A stretch of 64,000 nucleotides of DNA from an uncultured Hyphomicrobiales bacterium (GCA_903878085.1 CAIRGJ010000047.1:96042-160041), one strand, 5' to 3'; counted from the first letter of the stretch, positions 34,434 to 43,866 are shown. Notes: generated from the sequence alone by a model not told the origin. Program-made: numbers and translations.

Positions 34434-36110
34434 ATGCCGATCGCCGCCTCCCGCGCCGCCGCCGAACCCGAATTGGTCGAACTCAGCCGCGAAGCCTCGA
34501 CCGCGCTCGATGCTCTGCTCGCCGACGCCGTCGCCAAAGTGCGCGAGCGGGTGGTGGTGGAAGGCCACCCGGTCAGCCGCCTGTTCGACCGCGAGCAGCG
34601 CGCCACCCACGGCCTGGCCTGGCTTGCGACCTACGTCGAATCGGTGCGCCAACTCGCCGCCTATACCCAACGCATGATCGCCAACGGCACCTTCGGCGAG
34701 CTGGAAGAGCACATCGTCCGCATCGGCATCGGCGAATATATCGCCCAGATCGTCGGCGGCATTCCGATGAGCCAGGGCGAGGTGGTCCGGCCGAGCGATC
34801 TCGGGCTGTCGATGGCGCAGGTCGCCGCGCGCATCAACCGGGCGTGCGAAAGCCTCGTCGCCAGCGGCAATACCGCGGAGCGCCGCGCCCGCCTGGTCGA
34901 ACTGATCAGCGCCGGTCACAGCGCCACCGTCGGCGTCTGCGGGCTCGACGAGACGCTGGAATCGATCCGCGAGGAAATGCGCAAGTTCGCCGACAGCGAG
35001 GTGATCGACCACGCCCAGGGCTGGCACCGCACCAACAGTTACATCCCGCTCGAAATCATCGGCCAGATGGCCGAGCTCGGCGTGTTCGGCCTGACCATTC
35101 CCGAAGAATTCGGCGGCATGGGGCTCGGCAAGGAGTCGATGTGCGTCGTCTCCGAAGAGTTGTCGCGCGGCTATATCGGCGTCGGCTCCTTGGGCACGCG
35201 CTCCGAAATCGCGGCTGAACTCATTCTCGGCGGTGGCACGCCGGAGCAAAAGCAAAAATGGCTGCCGAAGCTGGCGTCCGGCGAAGTGCTGCCGACTGCG
35301 GTGTTCACCGAGCCCAATACCGGCTCCGATCTGGCGTCGCTGAAGACCCGCGCGGTGCGCGAGGGCGATGTCTACAAGGTCTACGGCAACAAGACCTGGA
35401 TCACCCATCCGGTGCGCGCCGATTTGATGACGCTCCTGGTGCGGACCAATCCGAAAGAGCCCGGCCATCGCGGCCTGTCGATGCTATTGGCGGAAAAGCC
35501 CCGCGGCACCGACCAGAATCCGTTTCCGGCCAAGGGCATGACCGGTACCGAGATCGAGGTGCTCGGCTATCGCGGCATGAAGGAATACGAAATCGCCTTC
35601 GACGGTTTCGAGGTCAAGGCGGAAAACCTGCTCGGCGGCGTCGAGGGGCTCGGCTTCAAGCAGTTGATGCAGACCTTCGAGTCGGCCCGCATCCAGACAG
35701 CTGCCAGAGCGATTGGCGTGGCGCAGTCGGCAATGGAGCGCGCCATCGAATACGGCCAGAACCGCGTCCAGTTCGGCGGGCCGATCATCAATTTCCCGCG
35801 CGTTTCCGACAAAATCGCGATGATGGCGGTCGAGATCATGATCGCGCGCCAGCTTACTTATCACGCCGCACGCGAGAAGGATTCCGGACGCCGCTGCGAT
35901 CTCGAGGCCGGCATGGCCAAGCTGCTCGGCGCCCGCGTCGCCTGGGCCAATGCCGACAACGCCCTGCAAATCCACGGCGGCAACGGCTTCGCGCTGGAAT
36001 TCCCGATTTCGCGCATTTTGTGCGACGCCCGCATTCTCAATATTTTCGAAGGCGCCGCCGAAATCCAGGCCCAAGTCATCGCCCGCCGGCTGCTCGACGG
36101 AACAAACTGA
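34434..36110 (+). CDS. mcd: (2S)-Methylsuccinyl-CoA dehydrogenase
   Basis: 558 residues from ATG at 34434, preceded by GAGGA; upstream in-frame ATGs would add a cysteine-rich, unlike stretch. The C-terminal 390 residues are a full acyl-CoA dehydrogenase (FTEPNTGSDLASLKTRAV, ARIQTAARAIGVAQSAMERA, HGGNGFALEFPISR). The N-terminal 160 residues are an extra helical domain that standard enzymes lack but methylsuccinyl-CoA dehydrogenases have. It oxidises methylsuccinyl-CoA to mesaconyl-CoA, passing electrons to ETF. Proximity to ecm and ccr supports this assignment. An isobutyryl-type dehydrogenase is unlikely given the length. Confidence 0.9.
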   Translation: MPIAASRAAAEPELVELSREASTALDALLADAVAKVRERVVVEGHPVSRLFDREQRATHGLAWLATYVESVRQLAAYTQRMIANGTFGELEEHIVRIGIGEYIAQIVGGIPMSQGEVVRPSDLGLSMAQVAARINRACESLVASGNTAERRARLVELISAGHSATVGVCGLDETLESIREEMRKFADSEVIDHAQGWHRTNSYIPLEIIGQMAELGVFGLTIPEEFGGMGLGKESMCVVSEELSRGYIGVGSLGTRSEIAAELILGGGTPEQKQKWLPKLASGEVLPTAVFTEPNTGSDLASLKTRAVREGDVYKVYGNKTWITHPVRADLMTLLVRTNPKEPGHRGLSMLLAEKPRGTDQNPFPAKGMTGTEIEVLGYRGMKEYEIAFDGFEVKAENLLGGVEGLGFKQLMQTFESARIQTAARAIGVAQSAMERAIEYGQNRVQFGGPIINFPRVSDKIAMMAVEIMIARQLTYHAAREKDSGRRCDLEAGMAKLLGARVAWANADNALQIHGGNGFALEFPISRILCDARILNIFEGAAEIQAQVIARRLLDGTN

Positions 36111-36210
36111 AATACCTCCGCAACGAAATCAGTTGGTTGGGCGTTGACCCAGCGCAAAACGCGGCAATTCGGTCGGCGTAGGATTGCGCATCGCTTGAGG
36201 GAGGTTATTC

Positions 36211-36669
36211 ATGTCTGAATTGATGATTCACGCCGGAGAATGGGTTGTAGTCTGCGACGGCGCCAAAGCGCTGCTGCTGGAAAATACCGGGGACACCAAA
36301 TTCCCCAACCTCCGCAAGGTCGAGGTGTTCGAGCATAAGAGTCTGGCGACGCATGAACTGGGCACCGACAAGCCCGGCCGCTCGCACAGCTCAATGGGGC
36401 ATAGTAGCAGCTCGGTCGAGCAGACCGACTGGCACGACCAGGAAGAACGCACCTTCCTTCTGGAATTGCTGAAGCATCTGGATGTCGTGCTCGCCGCCGG
36501 CAAGACCAAATCGCTGATCATGGTCGCCCCGCCGCGCGCGCTCGGCGTGATGCGTCCGGCCTATTCGCATGCGATGAAGGCCGCCGTGCGCTCCGAGATT
36601 GACAAGGACTACGTCAAGCTGCCGATCTACGAGATCGAAAAACACCTCACCGGCGCCCCGAAGCCTTAA
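36211..36669 (+). CDS. Host attachment family protein
   Basis: 152 residues from ATG at 36211, with GAGGGAGG upstream. The protein begins MSELMIHAGEWVVVCDGAKA and contains the serine-rich loop HSSMGHSSSSVEQTDWHDQE, followed by LIMVAPPRALGVMRP; these match the small Rhizobiales family annotated as host attachment protein after an Agrobacterium mutant phenotype. The fold is related to eRF1 domain 2-like (baeRF) proteins and probably binds RNA or ribosomes in the cytoplasm; there is no signal peptide, so direct adhesion is unlikely. It is a single gene between mcd and a binding protein. Confidence 0.85.
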   Translation: MSELMIHAGEWVVVCDGAKALLLENTGDTKFPNLRKVEVFEHKSLATHELGTDKPGRSHSSMGHSSSSVEQTDWHDQEERTFLLELLKHLDVVLAAGKTKSLIMVAPPRALGVMRPAYSHAMKAAVRSEIDKDYVKLPIYEIEKHLTGAPKP

Positions 36670-36754
36670 CCCTGCAATCCGCCGCCGTTGCGATTATGGC
36701 TGGCCCGCCATGGCGGCGGTGCTATGTTCGCCGCGAATCTGAGGCGAACTCTCG

Positions 36755-37657
36755 ATGCGGCGAATGGAAATGCTGGGCAGGCGCGGTGGGTTGATTGCTG
36801 TTGCCTTGTTGGCGGCAGTCGTCACTGCACACGCGCAGAACGCGCCGCAGGGCGTGTCGCCGGCACCGCCGACGGTGACGCCGCCGGCCAATACGCTGGC
36901 GGTGCCCGGCTTCTGGGACCCGCGGCGACGACCGGAGCGGCCGGATCTGTCGCGCATCGGCGTCATCCGCTTTCTCACCGAGACCGATTATCCGCCGTTC
37001 AATTATGCCGGGCCGGACGGCATGCCTGCCGGTTTCAACATCGATCTGGCGCGGCTGATCTGCGAAGAGATCAAGGTTCAGTGCACCATCCAGATGCGGC
37101 GCTTCGATACGCTGGTCGATGGCTTGAACGGCAACGCCGGCGACGCGGTGATCGCCTCGCTGGCCGAGACACCGGATATGCGCCGGCGGGTCGATTTCAG
37201 CGATCCGTACTACCGCACCCCGGCGCGCTTCGTGTCGCGGCGCGGCGTCGAGATCGACGAGGTGCGGCCCGAGGCGCTTGAGGGCAAGCGCATCGCGGTG
37301 GTCGCCGGCACCGCGCATGAGGCCTATCTCAAGATGCTGTTCACTGAGGTCGAACTGCATCCTTATCCGAACGATGAGGCCGCGCGCGCCGCGCTGAGAA
37401 AAGGCGAGGTCGAGCTGTTGTTTGGCGACGGCATCTCGCTGGCGTTTTGGCTCAACGGCACCGATTCCGCCGCCTGCTGCGAATTCCGCGGCGGCGCCTA
37501 TATCGAAAGCCGTTACTTCGGCGAAGGCGTCGGCATCGCGGTCCGCCGCGGCAACGACCTGTTGCGCCAGGCCTTCAACTGGGCGCTGTTTCGGCTGTGG
37601 GAAAAAGGCCGCTTCACCGACCTGTGGCTGCGCTACTTCCCGATCAGCCCTTATTGA
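36755..37657 (+). CDS. Orphan polar-amino-acid-type substrate-binding protein (SBP_bac_3)
   Basis: 300 residues from ATG at 36755. A signal peptide ends near AHAQN (about residue 28) and is followed by a proline-rich linker of about 40 residues. The family 3 solute-binding domain shows VIRFLTETDYPPFNYAGPDG, then FNIDLARLICEEI and SLAETPDMRRRVDFSDPYY. Such proteins bind amino acids or opines in the periplasm. No permease or ATPase genes are adjacent, and the converging neighbour is a flavoprotein. It may serve a distant transporter or a signalling role. Confidence 0.87.
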   Translation: MRRMEMLGRRGGLIAVALLAAVVTAHAQNAPQGVSPAPPTVTPPANTLAVPGFWDPRRRPERPDLSRIGVIRFLTETDYPPFNYAGPDGMPAGFNIDLARLICEEIKVQCTIQMRRFDTLVDGLNGNAGDAVIASLAETPDMRRRVDFSDPYYRTPARFVSRRGVEIDEVRPEALEGKRIAVVAGTAHEAYLKMLFTEVELHPYPNDEAARAALRKGEVELLFGDGISLAFWLNGTDSAACCEFRGGAYIESRYFGEGVGIAVRRGNDLLRQAFNWALFRLWEKGRFTDLWLRYFPISPY

Positions 37658-38900
37658 ACTGCAGCCATTTGATCGCGCCGCGCGCGGCGGCAGCGCCAGT
37701 GGCAAACGACGCCTGCAGCAGATAGCCGCCGGTCGGCGCGTCCCAATCGAGCATCTCGCCGGCGGCGAAGATCCCTGGATAGCGCTTCAGCATGAGGCCG
37801 TCGTCGAGTTCGGCGAAGCTGACGCCGCCCGCGGTCGAGATCGCGGTGGCGATCGGTTGCACGCCGGTCAGCCGCACCGGCGCGGCCTTGATTAGCGCGG
37901 CGAGTTGGTCCGCCTTCAGCGCCGATAGCGTCAGGCCTTTCGACAACGCGGCTTCGCGCACCAGCGCCAGCGCTGCCGGTGACAGATGCGTCGCCTTGCG
38001 CAGGAAGTTCGACAGCGATTGTTTGCCGCGCGCGGCGGACAGCCGTTCGGTCAGCTTCGCTGCGTTAACATCCGGCATCAGATCGATGGCGATGGTCGTG
38101 TCGCCGTGGCGCTCGATCGCCTCGCGGATCGGCGACGACAGCGCGTAGATCGCGCCGCCTTCCAGGCCGTCGCGCGTGATCATGGCCTCGCCGCGCACGC
38201 TGCGCCCGGTAAACGAGATGGCGATGCCCTTGAGCGGCTGGCCCTCGAAGCTGCGGAATACCTCGGTCCACGCCGCGCTGAAACCGCAATTGGCCGGCCG
38301 CAGCGGCGTCACCGCAATCTCCTGCTCGTGCAGGGTCTCGACCCAGCGCGCGTCGGAGCCGAGCTTCGGCCAACTCGCGCCACCGAGCGCCAGCACGGTC
38401 GCGTCGGGTTCGGCCAGCACGTCCTCACCGGCCACGTGGAAACGAAGGCTGCCTTCCTCGTCCCAGCCGTCCCAGCGATGGCGCAGCTTGAAGCTGACGC
38501 CGAGGTTGTTGAGCCGCAGCAGCCAGGTCCGCAGCAGCGGCGAGGTCTTCAGCGCCGTCGGAAACACCCGGCCGCTGGTGCCGACGAAGGTCGGCTGACC
38601 GAGGCTGTCGGCCCAGGCCCGCAGCGCCGCCGGCGGAAACGCCTCGATTGCCGCGCGCAGCAACGGATCGCTATCGCCGTAACGGGTGAGGAAAGTCGCG
38701 AGGTCTTCGCTGTGGGTGAGATTGAGCCCGCCGCGCCCGGCCATCAGGAATTTGCGGCCGAGCGTCGCCATCTGGTCGTAGACCGTCACCTTGGCGCCGG
38801 CCCGCGCCAGCACTTCGGCCGCCATCAGCCCGGCGGGCCCGCCGCCGATCACGGCGACGGTGCGGTTGGGAGACAGGCGTTGCTCGTTGGTCACGGACAC
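37644..38900 (-). CDS. BaiN/HI0933-like FAD-dependent oxidoreductase (TIGR03862 type)
   Basis: 418 residues; the start is a GTG at 38900 with AAGGAAAAG upstream. An N-terminal FAD Rossmann motif VAVIGGGPAGLMAAEVLARAG, the family marker GRKFLMAGRGGLNLTHSE and the C-terminal CGFSAAWTEVFRSFEGQPL and GGVSFAELDDGLMLK are present. Relatives reduce enoate groups or act in unclear redox roles. The gene converges with the binding protein over 14 bp. A half copy of repeat A lies upstream at 38930-38960. Confidence 0.88.
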   Translation of the reverse strand: MSVTNEQRLSPNRTVAVIGGGPAGLMAAEVLARAGAKVTVYDQMATLGRKFLMAGRGGLNLTHSEDLATFLTRYGDSDPLLRAAIEAFPPAALRAWADSLGQPTFVGTSGRVFPTALKTSPLLRTWLLRLNNLGVSFKLRHRWDGWDEEGSLRFHVAGEDVLAEPDATVLALGGASWPKLGSDARWVETLHEQEIAVTPLRPANCGFSAAWTEVFRSFEGQPLKGIAISFTGRSVRGEAMITRDGLEGGAIYALSSPIREAIERHGDTTIAIDLMPDVNAAKLTERLSAARGKQSLSNFLRKATHLSPAALALVREAALSKGLTLSALKADQLAALIKAAPVRLTGVQPIATAISTAGGVSFAELDDGLMLKRYPGIFAAGEMLDWDAPTGGYLLQASFATGAAAARGAIKWLQFNKG

Positions 38901-38929
38901 GAATCACTTTTCCTTTGCCGCTCTGTAGC

Positions 38930-38960
38930 ACTGGGTCCCCGCCTTCGCGGGGACGAGCGG
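38930..38960. repeat. Half copy of repeat family A
   Basis: CTGGGTCCCCGCCTTCGCGG followed by GGACGAGCGG: only the first hairpin of the family A element is present, between the flavoprotein and lysK genes. Confidence 0.65.
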
Positions 38961-39051
38961 CTACATAAACGATTTTGCGCAAATAAGGCTGCTGGCCGCT
39001 CGATTTGACGGGGTAGGGCGGTTTCCTTATGTCTGCGCCCGGAGCTTCACG

Positions 39052-40686
39052 ATGTCGATGACCGCCGAAATTGCGCAAGATTTACGTTCTCTCGCCGAGC
39101 AATCGAATGCCTGGCCGTTCGAGGAAGCGCGCAAGATCGTCGCACGGTTGAAGAAGCAGCCCAAAGACGAGGTCATCTTCGAAACCGGCTACGGTCCCTC
39201 GGGTCTGCCCCATATCGGCACCTTCGGTGAAGTGGCGCGCACCACCATGGTGCGCCACGCCTTCCGGACGCTCACCGACGACAAGATCAAGACGCGGCTG
39301 ATCGCCTTTTCCGACGACATGGACGGCTTCCGCAAGGTGCCGGACAACGTGCCGAACAAGGAAATGCTGACGGCTCATCTCGGCAAACCGCTGACCAAGG
39401 TGCCCGATCCGTTCGGCACCCATGCGAGCTTCGGCGAGCACAACAATGCGCGGCTGCGCACGTTCCTCGATCATTTTGGCTTCGACTACGAGTTCATGTC
39501 GTCGACCGACTGTTACAAGTCGGGCCGCTTCGACGCCACGCTGCTCAAGATGCTGGAGCGCTTCGACAAGGTGATGGCGATCATGCTGCCGTCACTGCGC
39601 GAGGAGCGCGCTGCGACCTATTCGCCGTTCCTGCCGATCGATTTGCGCACCGGCGTGGTGCTGCAGGTGCCGATCCTGGCGCACGACGCCAAGCGCGGCA
39701 CCATCACCTATGAAGAGCCGGAAACGCAGGAGCGCTTTACCGTTCCGGTCACCGGCGGCCGCTGCAAACTGCAATGGAAGCCGGACTGGGCGATGCGCTG
39801 GGTCGCGCTCGGCATCGATTATGAAATGGCTGGCAAGGATCTGATCGATTCGGTGAAGCTGTCCGGCGAAATCTGCCGCGCGCTCGACGGTCTGCCGCCG
39901 GAAGGTTTCAATTACGAGCTGTTCCTCGACGAGAACGGCCAGAAGATTTCCAAGTCGAAGGGCAATGGCCTGACCATCGACGAATGGTTGCGCTATGCCG
40001 CGCCCGAGAGCCTGTCGCTGTTCATGTACCGCGAGCCGAAATCGGCGAAGCGCCTGTATTTCGACGTGATCCCGCGCCAGGTCGATGACTACCAGCAGTT
40101 CCTCGACGGCTACGAGAAGCAGGAGCTCAAGCACCGCCTCGGCAATCCGGTCTGGCACATCCATGCCGGCACGCCGCCCAAGCCCGACATGCCGGTGACC
40201 TTCACCATGCTGCTGACGCTGGTGTCGTCGTCCAATGCCGAAAACGCCGAAACGCTATGGGGCTTCATCGGCCGCTACCGGCCGGGCGTGACGGCGCAGA
40301 CGCATCCCAAACTCGATGCGATGGTGCAATACGCCATCCATTATTTCCGCGACTTCGTGCTGCCGACCAAGAAATTCCGACCGGCAGGCGAGGCCGAGCG
40401 CGCGGCTTTGACCGACCTGCGCGACGCGCTGGCGCAATTGCCGCCGGAGGCGACCGCGGAGCAGATTCAGGATGTGGTCTACGAGATCGGCCGCCGCGAG
40501 CCGTTCCTCGACGAAAAGAAGAAGGCCAAGGACGGCAAGCCTGGCGTGTCGCTCGACTGGTTCAACATGCTGTACCAGGTGCTGCTCGGCCAGGAGAAAG
40601 GCCCGCGCTTCGGCTCGTTCGTCGCGGTTTACGGCCTGCAGAACACCGTCGACATGATCGATGGCGCATTGGCGCGGAGCGCCTAA
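39052..40686 (+). CDS. lysK: Lysyl-tRNA synthetase, class I
   Basis: 544 residues. The class I catalytic fold has the HIGH-like motif [13 protein letters not shown] (about residues 47-59) and the KMSKS-like motif KISKSKGNG (about 300-308), with the class I LysRS helical C-terminal domain after it. It charges tRNA-Lys with lysine. Class I LysRS replaces the class II enzyme in most Alphaproteobacteria, so this is probably the only copy and essential. The gene is monocistronic and ends at a strong bidirectional terminator shared with the carbonic-anhydrase-like gene. Confidence 0.96.
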   Translation: MSMTAEIAQDLRSLAEQSNAWPFEEARKIVARLKKQPKDEVIFETGYGPSGLPHIGTFGEVARTTMVRHAFRTLTDDKIKTRLIAFSDDMDGFRKVPDNVPNKEMLTAHLGKPLTKVPDPFGTHASFGEHNNARLRTFLDHFGFDYEFMSSTDCYKSGRFDATLLKMLERFDKVMAIMLPSLREERAATYSPFLPIDLRTGVVLQVPILAHDAKRGTITYEEPETQERFTVPVTGGRCKLQWKPDWAMRWVALGIDYEMAGKDLIDSVKLSGEICRALDGLPPEGFNYELFLDENGQKISKSKGNGLTIDEWLRYAAPESLSLFMYREPKSAKRLYFDVIPRQVDDYQQFLDGYEKQELKHRLGNPVWHIHAGTPPKPDMPVTFTMLLTLVSSSNAENAETLWGFIGRYRPGVTAQTHPKLDAMVQYAIHYFRDFVLPTKKFRPAGEAERAALTDLRDALAQLPPEATAEQIQDVVYEIGRREPFLDEKKKAKDGKPGVSLDWFNMLYQVLLGQEKGPRFGSFVAVYGLQNTVDMIDGALARSA

Positions 40687-40715
40687 ACGCATATTGGCGC
40701 GGAGTGCGCAGGCAA

Positions 40716-40760
40716 TAAAAAAGCCCTCACCCTGCGTGCAGGATGAGGGCTCTATTGTTT
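40716..40760. terminator. Strong bidirectional intrinsic terminator
   Basis: AGCCCTCACCCTGC (40722-40735) pairs with GCAGGATGAGGGCT (40738-40751), a stem of 13 pairs with one mismatch. On the minus strand it is followed by TTTTTTATTG and on the plus strand by CTATTGTTT. It ends the converging lysK and carbonic-anhydrase-like genes, most strongly for the latter. Confidence 0.9.
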
Positions 40761-40770
40761 GCTCAGCCAG

Positions 40771-41331
40771 TTAGCTGAACATCTCCACCTTGCCGTTGAC
40801 CGCCATCAGGCCGAGTTCGACCTTTAGCGACGGCTGTTTTTCCGCGACCTGCTTCTTGAATTCCATCAGCGCGGCTTTGTGGGTTTCGGTTTCGATCTGC
40901 GGATTGGCGACCTTGTCGGCGCCGTAGGCGATCTTGGCCGCGCCGCAGTCGCGGTGGTTCATCGCGATCACCTTCGGAATGTGATGCAATTGCATCGACG
41001 CCGCGAGGTTTTCCCAGAATGCCGGAGCCCAGTTCTTGAAAGCAGGCGCGACGACGCCGATCGATGCGCCGGCAAAGGTGAACTGGCTGTATTTGCCAAT
41101 CATCTTGCGGCCTTTCATGTAATTGATCGTCGGCTGCGGAAAGCGCGGATCGATGCAGGTCAGCAGCATCGCTTCGTAGTTTCCTTCCGCGCCGAAGGCG
41201 AGCGAGGGAAACGCCGCGATCATGCCGGCGCCGGCCGACAATTGCAGGAAACGCCGGCGGTCGAAACGCGAGCGCAGCATATCGCCGCAGCAGGTGCAGG
41301 CGGTCGGATGAACGATCGTGCCGTCAGTCAT
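40771..41331 (-). CDS. Tat-exported beta-carbonic-anhydrase-like protein
   Basis: 186 residues with GGGAGG just before the ATG at 41331. An N-terminal CTCC motif and the twin-arginine signal RRRFLQLSAGAG (residues 26-37), with a cleavage site near AFGAE, indicate export of a folded, metal-loaded protein. The core retains the beta-class zinc and dyad residues: CIDPRF (C-x-D-x-R, near residue 59) and NHRDCGAAK (H-x-x-C). The body is short compared with standard beta-carbonic anhydrases, so hydration of CO2 is likely but not certain. No sulfate transporter neighbour is seen. Confidence 0.82.
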   Translation of the reverse strand: MTDGTIVHPTACTCCGDMLRSRFDRRRFLQLSAGAGMIAAFPSLAFGAEGNYEAMLLTCIDPRFPQPTINYMKGRKMIGKYSQFTFAGASIGVVAPAFKNWAPAFWENLAASMQLHHIPKVIAMNHRDCGAAKIAYGADKVANPQIETETHKAALMEFKKQVAEKQPSLKVELGLMAVNGKVEMFS

Positions 41332-41421
41332 GGTTGCCTCCCAGGCTGGATTGAGGCGCGAACACTAGCCGACTCGCATCGGCTCTGCCAGCCGACGCGC
41401 CGATGCTCTTGCGATCTTATG

Positions 41422-41445
41422 GGCAGTCTTATTGGCAGTCTTATT
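41422..41445. repeat. 12-bp tandem duplication at the S24 gene end
   Basis: GGCAGTCTTATT is repeated twice head to tail (41422-41433 and 41434-41445). The second copy includes the stop codon of the S24 gene. Confidence 0.7.
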
Positions 41446-42070
41446 GACTTGCCCAGACGATGCGCGCGATCCAGACCACGTCCGACATCTGCAGCGTACG
41501 GTCGCGGTGCTCGGCGTTGAGCGACTTGAGTTCCAAGACCTTGCTGTTCTTGCGCTTGAGTTCCTTGACCATGACTTCGCCGTTCTTGGTCTTGACCACC
41601 ACGCGGTCGCCCTTGCGCACCGGCGCCGCCGGCGACACCACGATGATATCGCCGTCGCGATAGGCCGGTTTCATCGAATCGCCGGAAATCTCCAGGGCGT
41701 AAGCGTGCTCGTCGGTGACCGAGGGAAAGGAGATCTCCTCCCAGCCTTTGCCGACCGGGAAACCGCCATCGTCGAAATAGCCGCCGGCGCCGGCTTCGGC
41801 AAAGCCGATCAACGGCACGTTGGAAATCACCGGCTTGCCGCCGTCGGTGATCAGCGTGACGAAGGTGTCGACCTTGGTGTTGGTCGCGGTCAGCGCCTTG
41901 GCCACCGATTCGGTCGAGGGCCAGCGCGGCCTGCCTTCCGGCGTGATCCGTTTCGACTTGTTGAAGGTGGTCGGGTCGAGACCCGCCTTCTTGGCGAGGC
42001 CGGATGCCGTCATCTTGGAGCGGGCGGCGAGACGGTCGATGGCAGTCCAGATCTGGTTATGTGTCAGCAT
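41441..42070 (-). CDS. XRE/S24-family LexA-like transcriptional regulator
   Basis: 209 residues. A helix-turn-helix region near the N terminus (AARSKMTASGLAKKAGLDPT, residues 15-34) is followed by an S24 peptidase fold with the likely cleavage region AEAGAGG, the serine in SGDSMKPAYRDGD and the lysine in RVVVKTKNG. It resembles phage-type repressors able to self-cleave when bound to RecA, but it is a stand-alone chromosomal gene conserved in Rhizobiales, not linked to phage genes here. It is divergent from pyrD. It is not LexA itself: the DNA-binding domain differs. Confidence 0.88.
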   Translation of the reverse strand: MLTHNQIWTAIDRLAARSKMTASGLAKKAGLDPTTFNKSKRITPEGRPRWPSTESVAKALTATNTKVDTFVTLITDGGKPVISNVPLIGFAEAGAGGYFDDGGFPVGKGWEEISFPSVTDEHAYALEISGDSMKPAYRDGDIIVVSPAAPVRKGDRVVVKTKNGEVMVKELKRKNSKVLELKSLNAEHRDRTLQMSDVVWIARIVWASQ

Positions 42071-42241
42071 GGCAAATCCGGATTATCCCCTTCAGGAGTG
42101 GCGAACCGTGATTCGTGGTCCATTTTTAGGAATTATAGCCGTGAGTCGCGACTTTGTCACAACGTTTCGTCGCCGTCGCCTTGAACAATCCCAAGCCTCG
42201 TCGATAGGGTCGAAAGTCATGTGTATTTCCGGGAGCCGCCA

Positions 42242-43339
42242 GTGGTAATCGGTCTGATCGACCGCCTGTCCCGCCCCTTTATGCGGGCCCTCGACCCGGA
42301 AGACGCCCATACTTTGGCGATCAAGGCCTTGCGCCTCATCCCGCTGCCGCGGCCCGCGCCGGAGCCGCCGGAACTGGCCGTCCGCGCCTTCGGGCTCAAT
42401 TTCCCCAATCCGGTCGGCCTGGCCGCCGGCTTCGACAAGAACGCGCTGGCGCCGGACGCCCTGCTGCGGCTGGGGTTCGGCTTTGTCGAGGTGGGCACCG
42501 TCACCCCGCGGGCGCAGGCCGGCAATCCGCGCCCGCGTCTGTTCCGGCTGGAGCCGGACGAGGGCGTCATCAACCGCCTCGGCTTCAATAATGAAGGCGC
42601 CGCCGCGGTGCTGGCGCGCCTGGCCGCCCGGGCCGGCGCCGGCGGCATCGTCGGCGTCAACGTCGGCGCCAACCGCGACAGCGCCGACCGCGCCGGCGAC
42701 TATGTTCGGCTGATCAAGACCTTCGCGCCGGTCGCGAGTTATTTCACCGTCAACGTGTCGTCGCCGAACACGCCGGGCTTGCGCGACCTGCAACAGGCCT
42801 CGGCGCTCGACGAACTGCTGGCGCGTGTGATCGAGGCCCGCGAACGGGTGCGGCCGCTGGCCGGTCCGACGCCCGTTCTGTTGAAGATAGCGCCCGATCT
42901 CACTTTGTCCGATCTCGACGACGTGGTCGGCGTCGCCCGCAAGCATCGCGTCGACGGCATGATTGTCGGCAACACCACGATCTCGCGGCCGGGTTCGTTG
43001 CGCGAGCGCGACAAGGCGCGCGAAGCCGGCGGGCTGTCGGGCAAGCCGTTGTTCAAGCTCTCGACCCGCATGCTGGCGGAGACCTTCGTACGCACTGAGA
43101 GCGCATTCCCGCTGATCGGCGTCGGTGGCATCGACTCCGGCGCCACCGCCATCGCCAAGATCAAGGCCGGCGCGACCTTAATTCAGCTCTACAGCGGGCT
43201 GGTCTATCGCGGCATCGGCGTGGTGTCGCAGATTAAGGCCGATCTGCTGACGGCGCTAAAGCGCGGGCAACACGCCTCGCTGGCGTCCATGGTCGGCACC
43301 GACGCGGCCGACATGACGGCGGAAAGCTGGCCGAGTTGA
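42242..43339 (+). CDS. pyrD: Dihydroorotate dehydrogenase (quinone), class 2
   Basis: 365 residues; GTG at 42242 is chosen because GGGAG is six bases upstream and the product begins VIGLIDRLSRPFMRALDPE, the usual amphipathic membrane-binding helix. FMN and orotate contacts are visible: GLAAGFDKNA, GFVEVGTVTPRAQAGNPRPR, INRLGFNNEG, NVSSPNTPGLRDLQ (with the catalytic serine) and GVGGIDSGATAIAKIKAGA. It oxidises dihydroorotate to orotate with ubiquinone at the inner membrane in pyrimidine synthesis. A dispersed repeat follows the stop. Confidence 0.96.
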   Translation: MVIGLIDRLSRPFMRALDPEDAHTLAIKALRLIPLPRPAPEPPELAVRAFGLNFPNPVGLAAGFDKNALAPDALLRLGFGFVEVGTVTPRAQAGNPRPRLFRLEPDEGVINRLGFNNEGAAAVLARLAARAGAGGIVGVNVGANRDSADRAGDYVRLIKTFAPVASYFTVNVSSPNTPGLRDLQQASALDELLARVIEARERVRPLAGPTPVLLKIAPDLTLSDLDDVVGVARKHRVDGMIVGNTTISRPGSLRERDKAREAGGLSGKPLFKLSTRMLAETFVRTESAFPLIGVGGIDSGATAIAKIKAGATLIQLYSGLVYRGIGVVSQIKADLLTALKRGQHASLASMVGTDAADMTAESWPS

Positions 43340-43345
43340 ATCCCT

Positions 43346-43479
43346 TGCCCCGGACGCGGCGCAACGCGAGCGAAGCGAAGTGATGCGCCGCTGAGCCGGG
43401 GCCGTTCCAAATTCGGAGTATGCGGCGGTCCCGGTTCTGCAGCGCACCGTTTCACGCTGCGCTGCGCCCGGGACAAGGG
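43346..43479. repeat. Interspersed repeat, family B
   Basis: The segment opens with CCCCGGACGCGGCGCAACGCG and contains GTTCTGCAGCGCACCG, then CGCTGCGCTGCGCCCGGGA. The same ordered words occur at 56856-57003. Both copies are tail ends of CDS regions and rich in hairpins. Confidence 0.75.
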
Positions 43480-43482
43480 CGG

Positions 43483-43758
43483 CTATTTTCCGCGCGGCGC
43501 GTTGATCAGACGCAGGATCAGCCAGATCGGCACCACGATCACGGCGCCGAGCAGCAGATAGCGCCAGATCCAGCGGATCGCGTCGAAGCCCATGTTCCAG
43601 ATCGACTGCGCCAGCCGCTCCAGGCTGTGTACGATGTCGAACGGGTCGAGGCCCAGCGCCGACAGGATGACGCCGACCAGAATCGACACCAGCACCAGGC
43701 GCCCCAGCACCGCCAGCGGCGAGCCGCCGAAAAACCGGCTGACAGGGTCGGTGGCCAT
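43483..43758 (-). CDS. DUF6460-family small membrane protein
   Basis: 91 residues from ATG at 43758, where GGAG is seven bases upstream; ATG at 43791 would add 11 residues. The product begins MATDPVSRFFGGSPLAVLGR and has two membrane helices (about 15-37 and 67-88) with GLDPFDIVHSLERLAQSIWN between. The family is conserved in Rhizobiales without known function. A family B repeat lies just beyond its stop. Confidence 0.75.
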   Translation of the reverse strand: MATDPVSRFFGGSPLAVLGRLVLVSILVGVILSALGLDPFDIVHSLERLAQSIWNMGFDAIRWIWRYLLLGAVIVVPIWLILRLINAPRGK

Positions 43759-43866
43759 CGGTCGCTCCGTCGGCTCTAGTTCATTGGGCATGAGCGGTAC
43801 CTGACGCAATTTGATAGGGTCGGTCAAGCAAGCAGCCCGTCATTCCGGCGTGCACCCGGGTATCTA

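Noticed and set aside
41441..42070. Prophage remnant marked by an S24 repressor-like gene
   Set aside because: Neighbours are housekeeping genes (pyrD, lysK) and no phage structural, integrase or lysis genes are present. The gene is better viewed as a chromosomal regulator.
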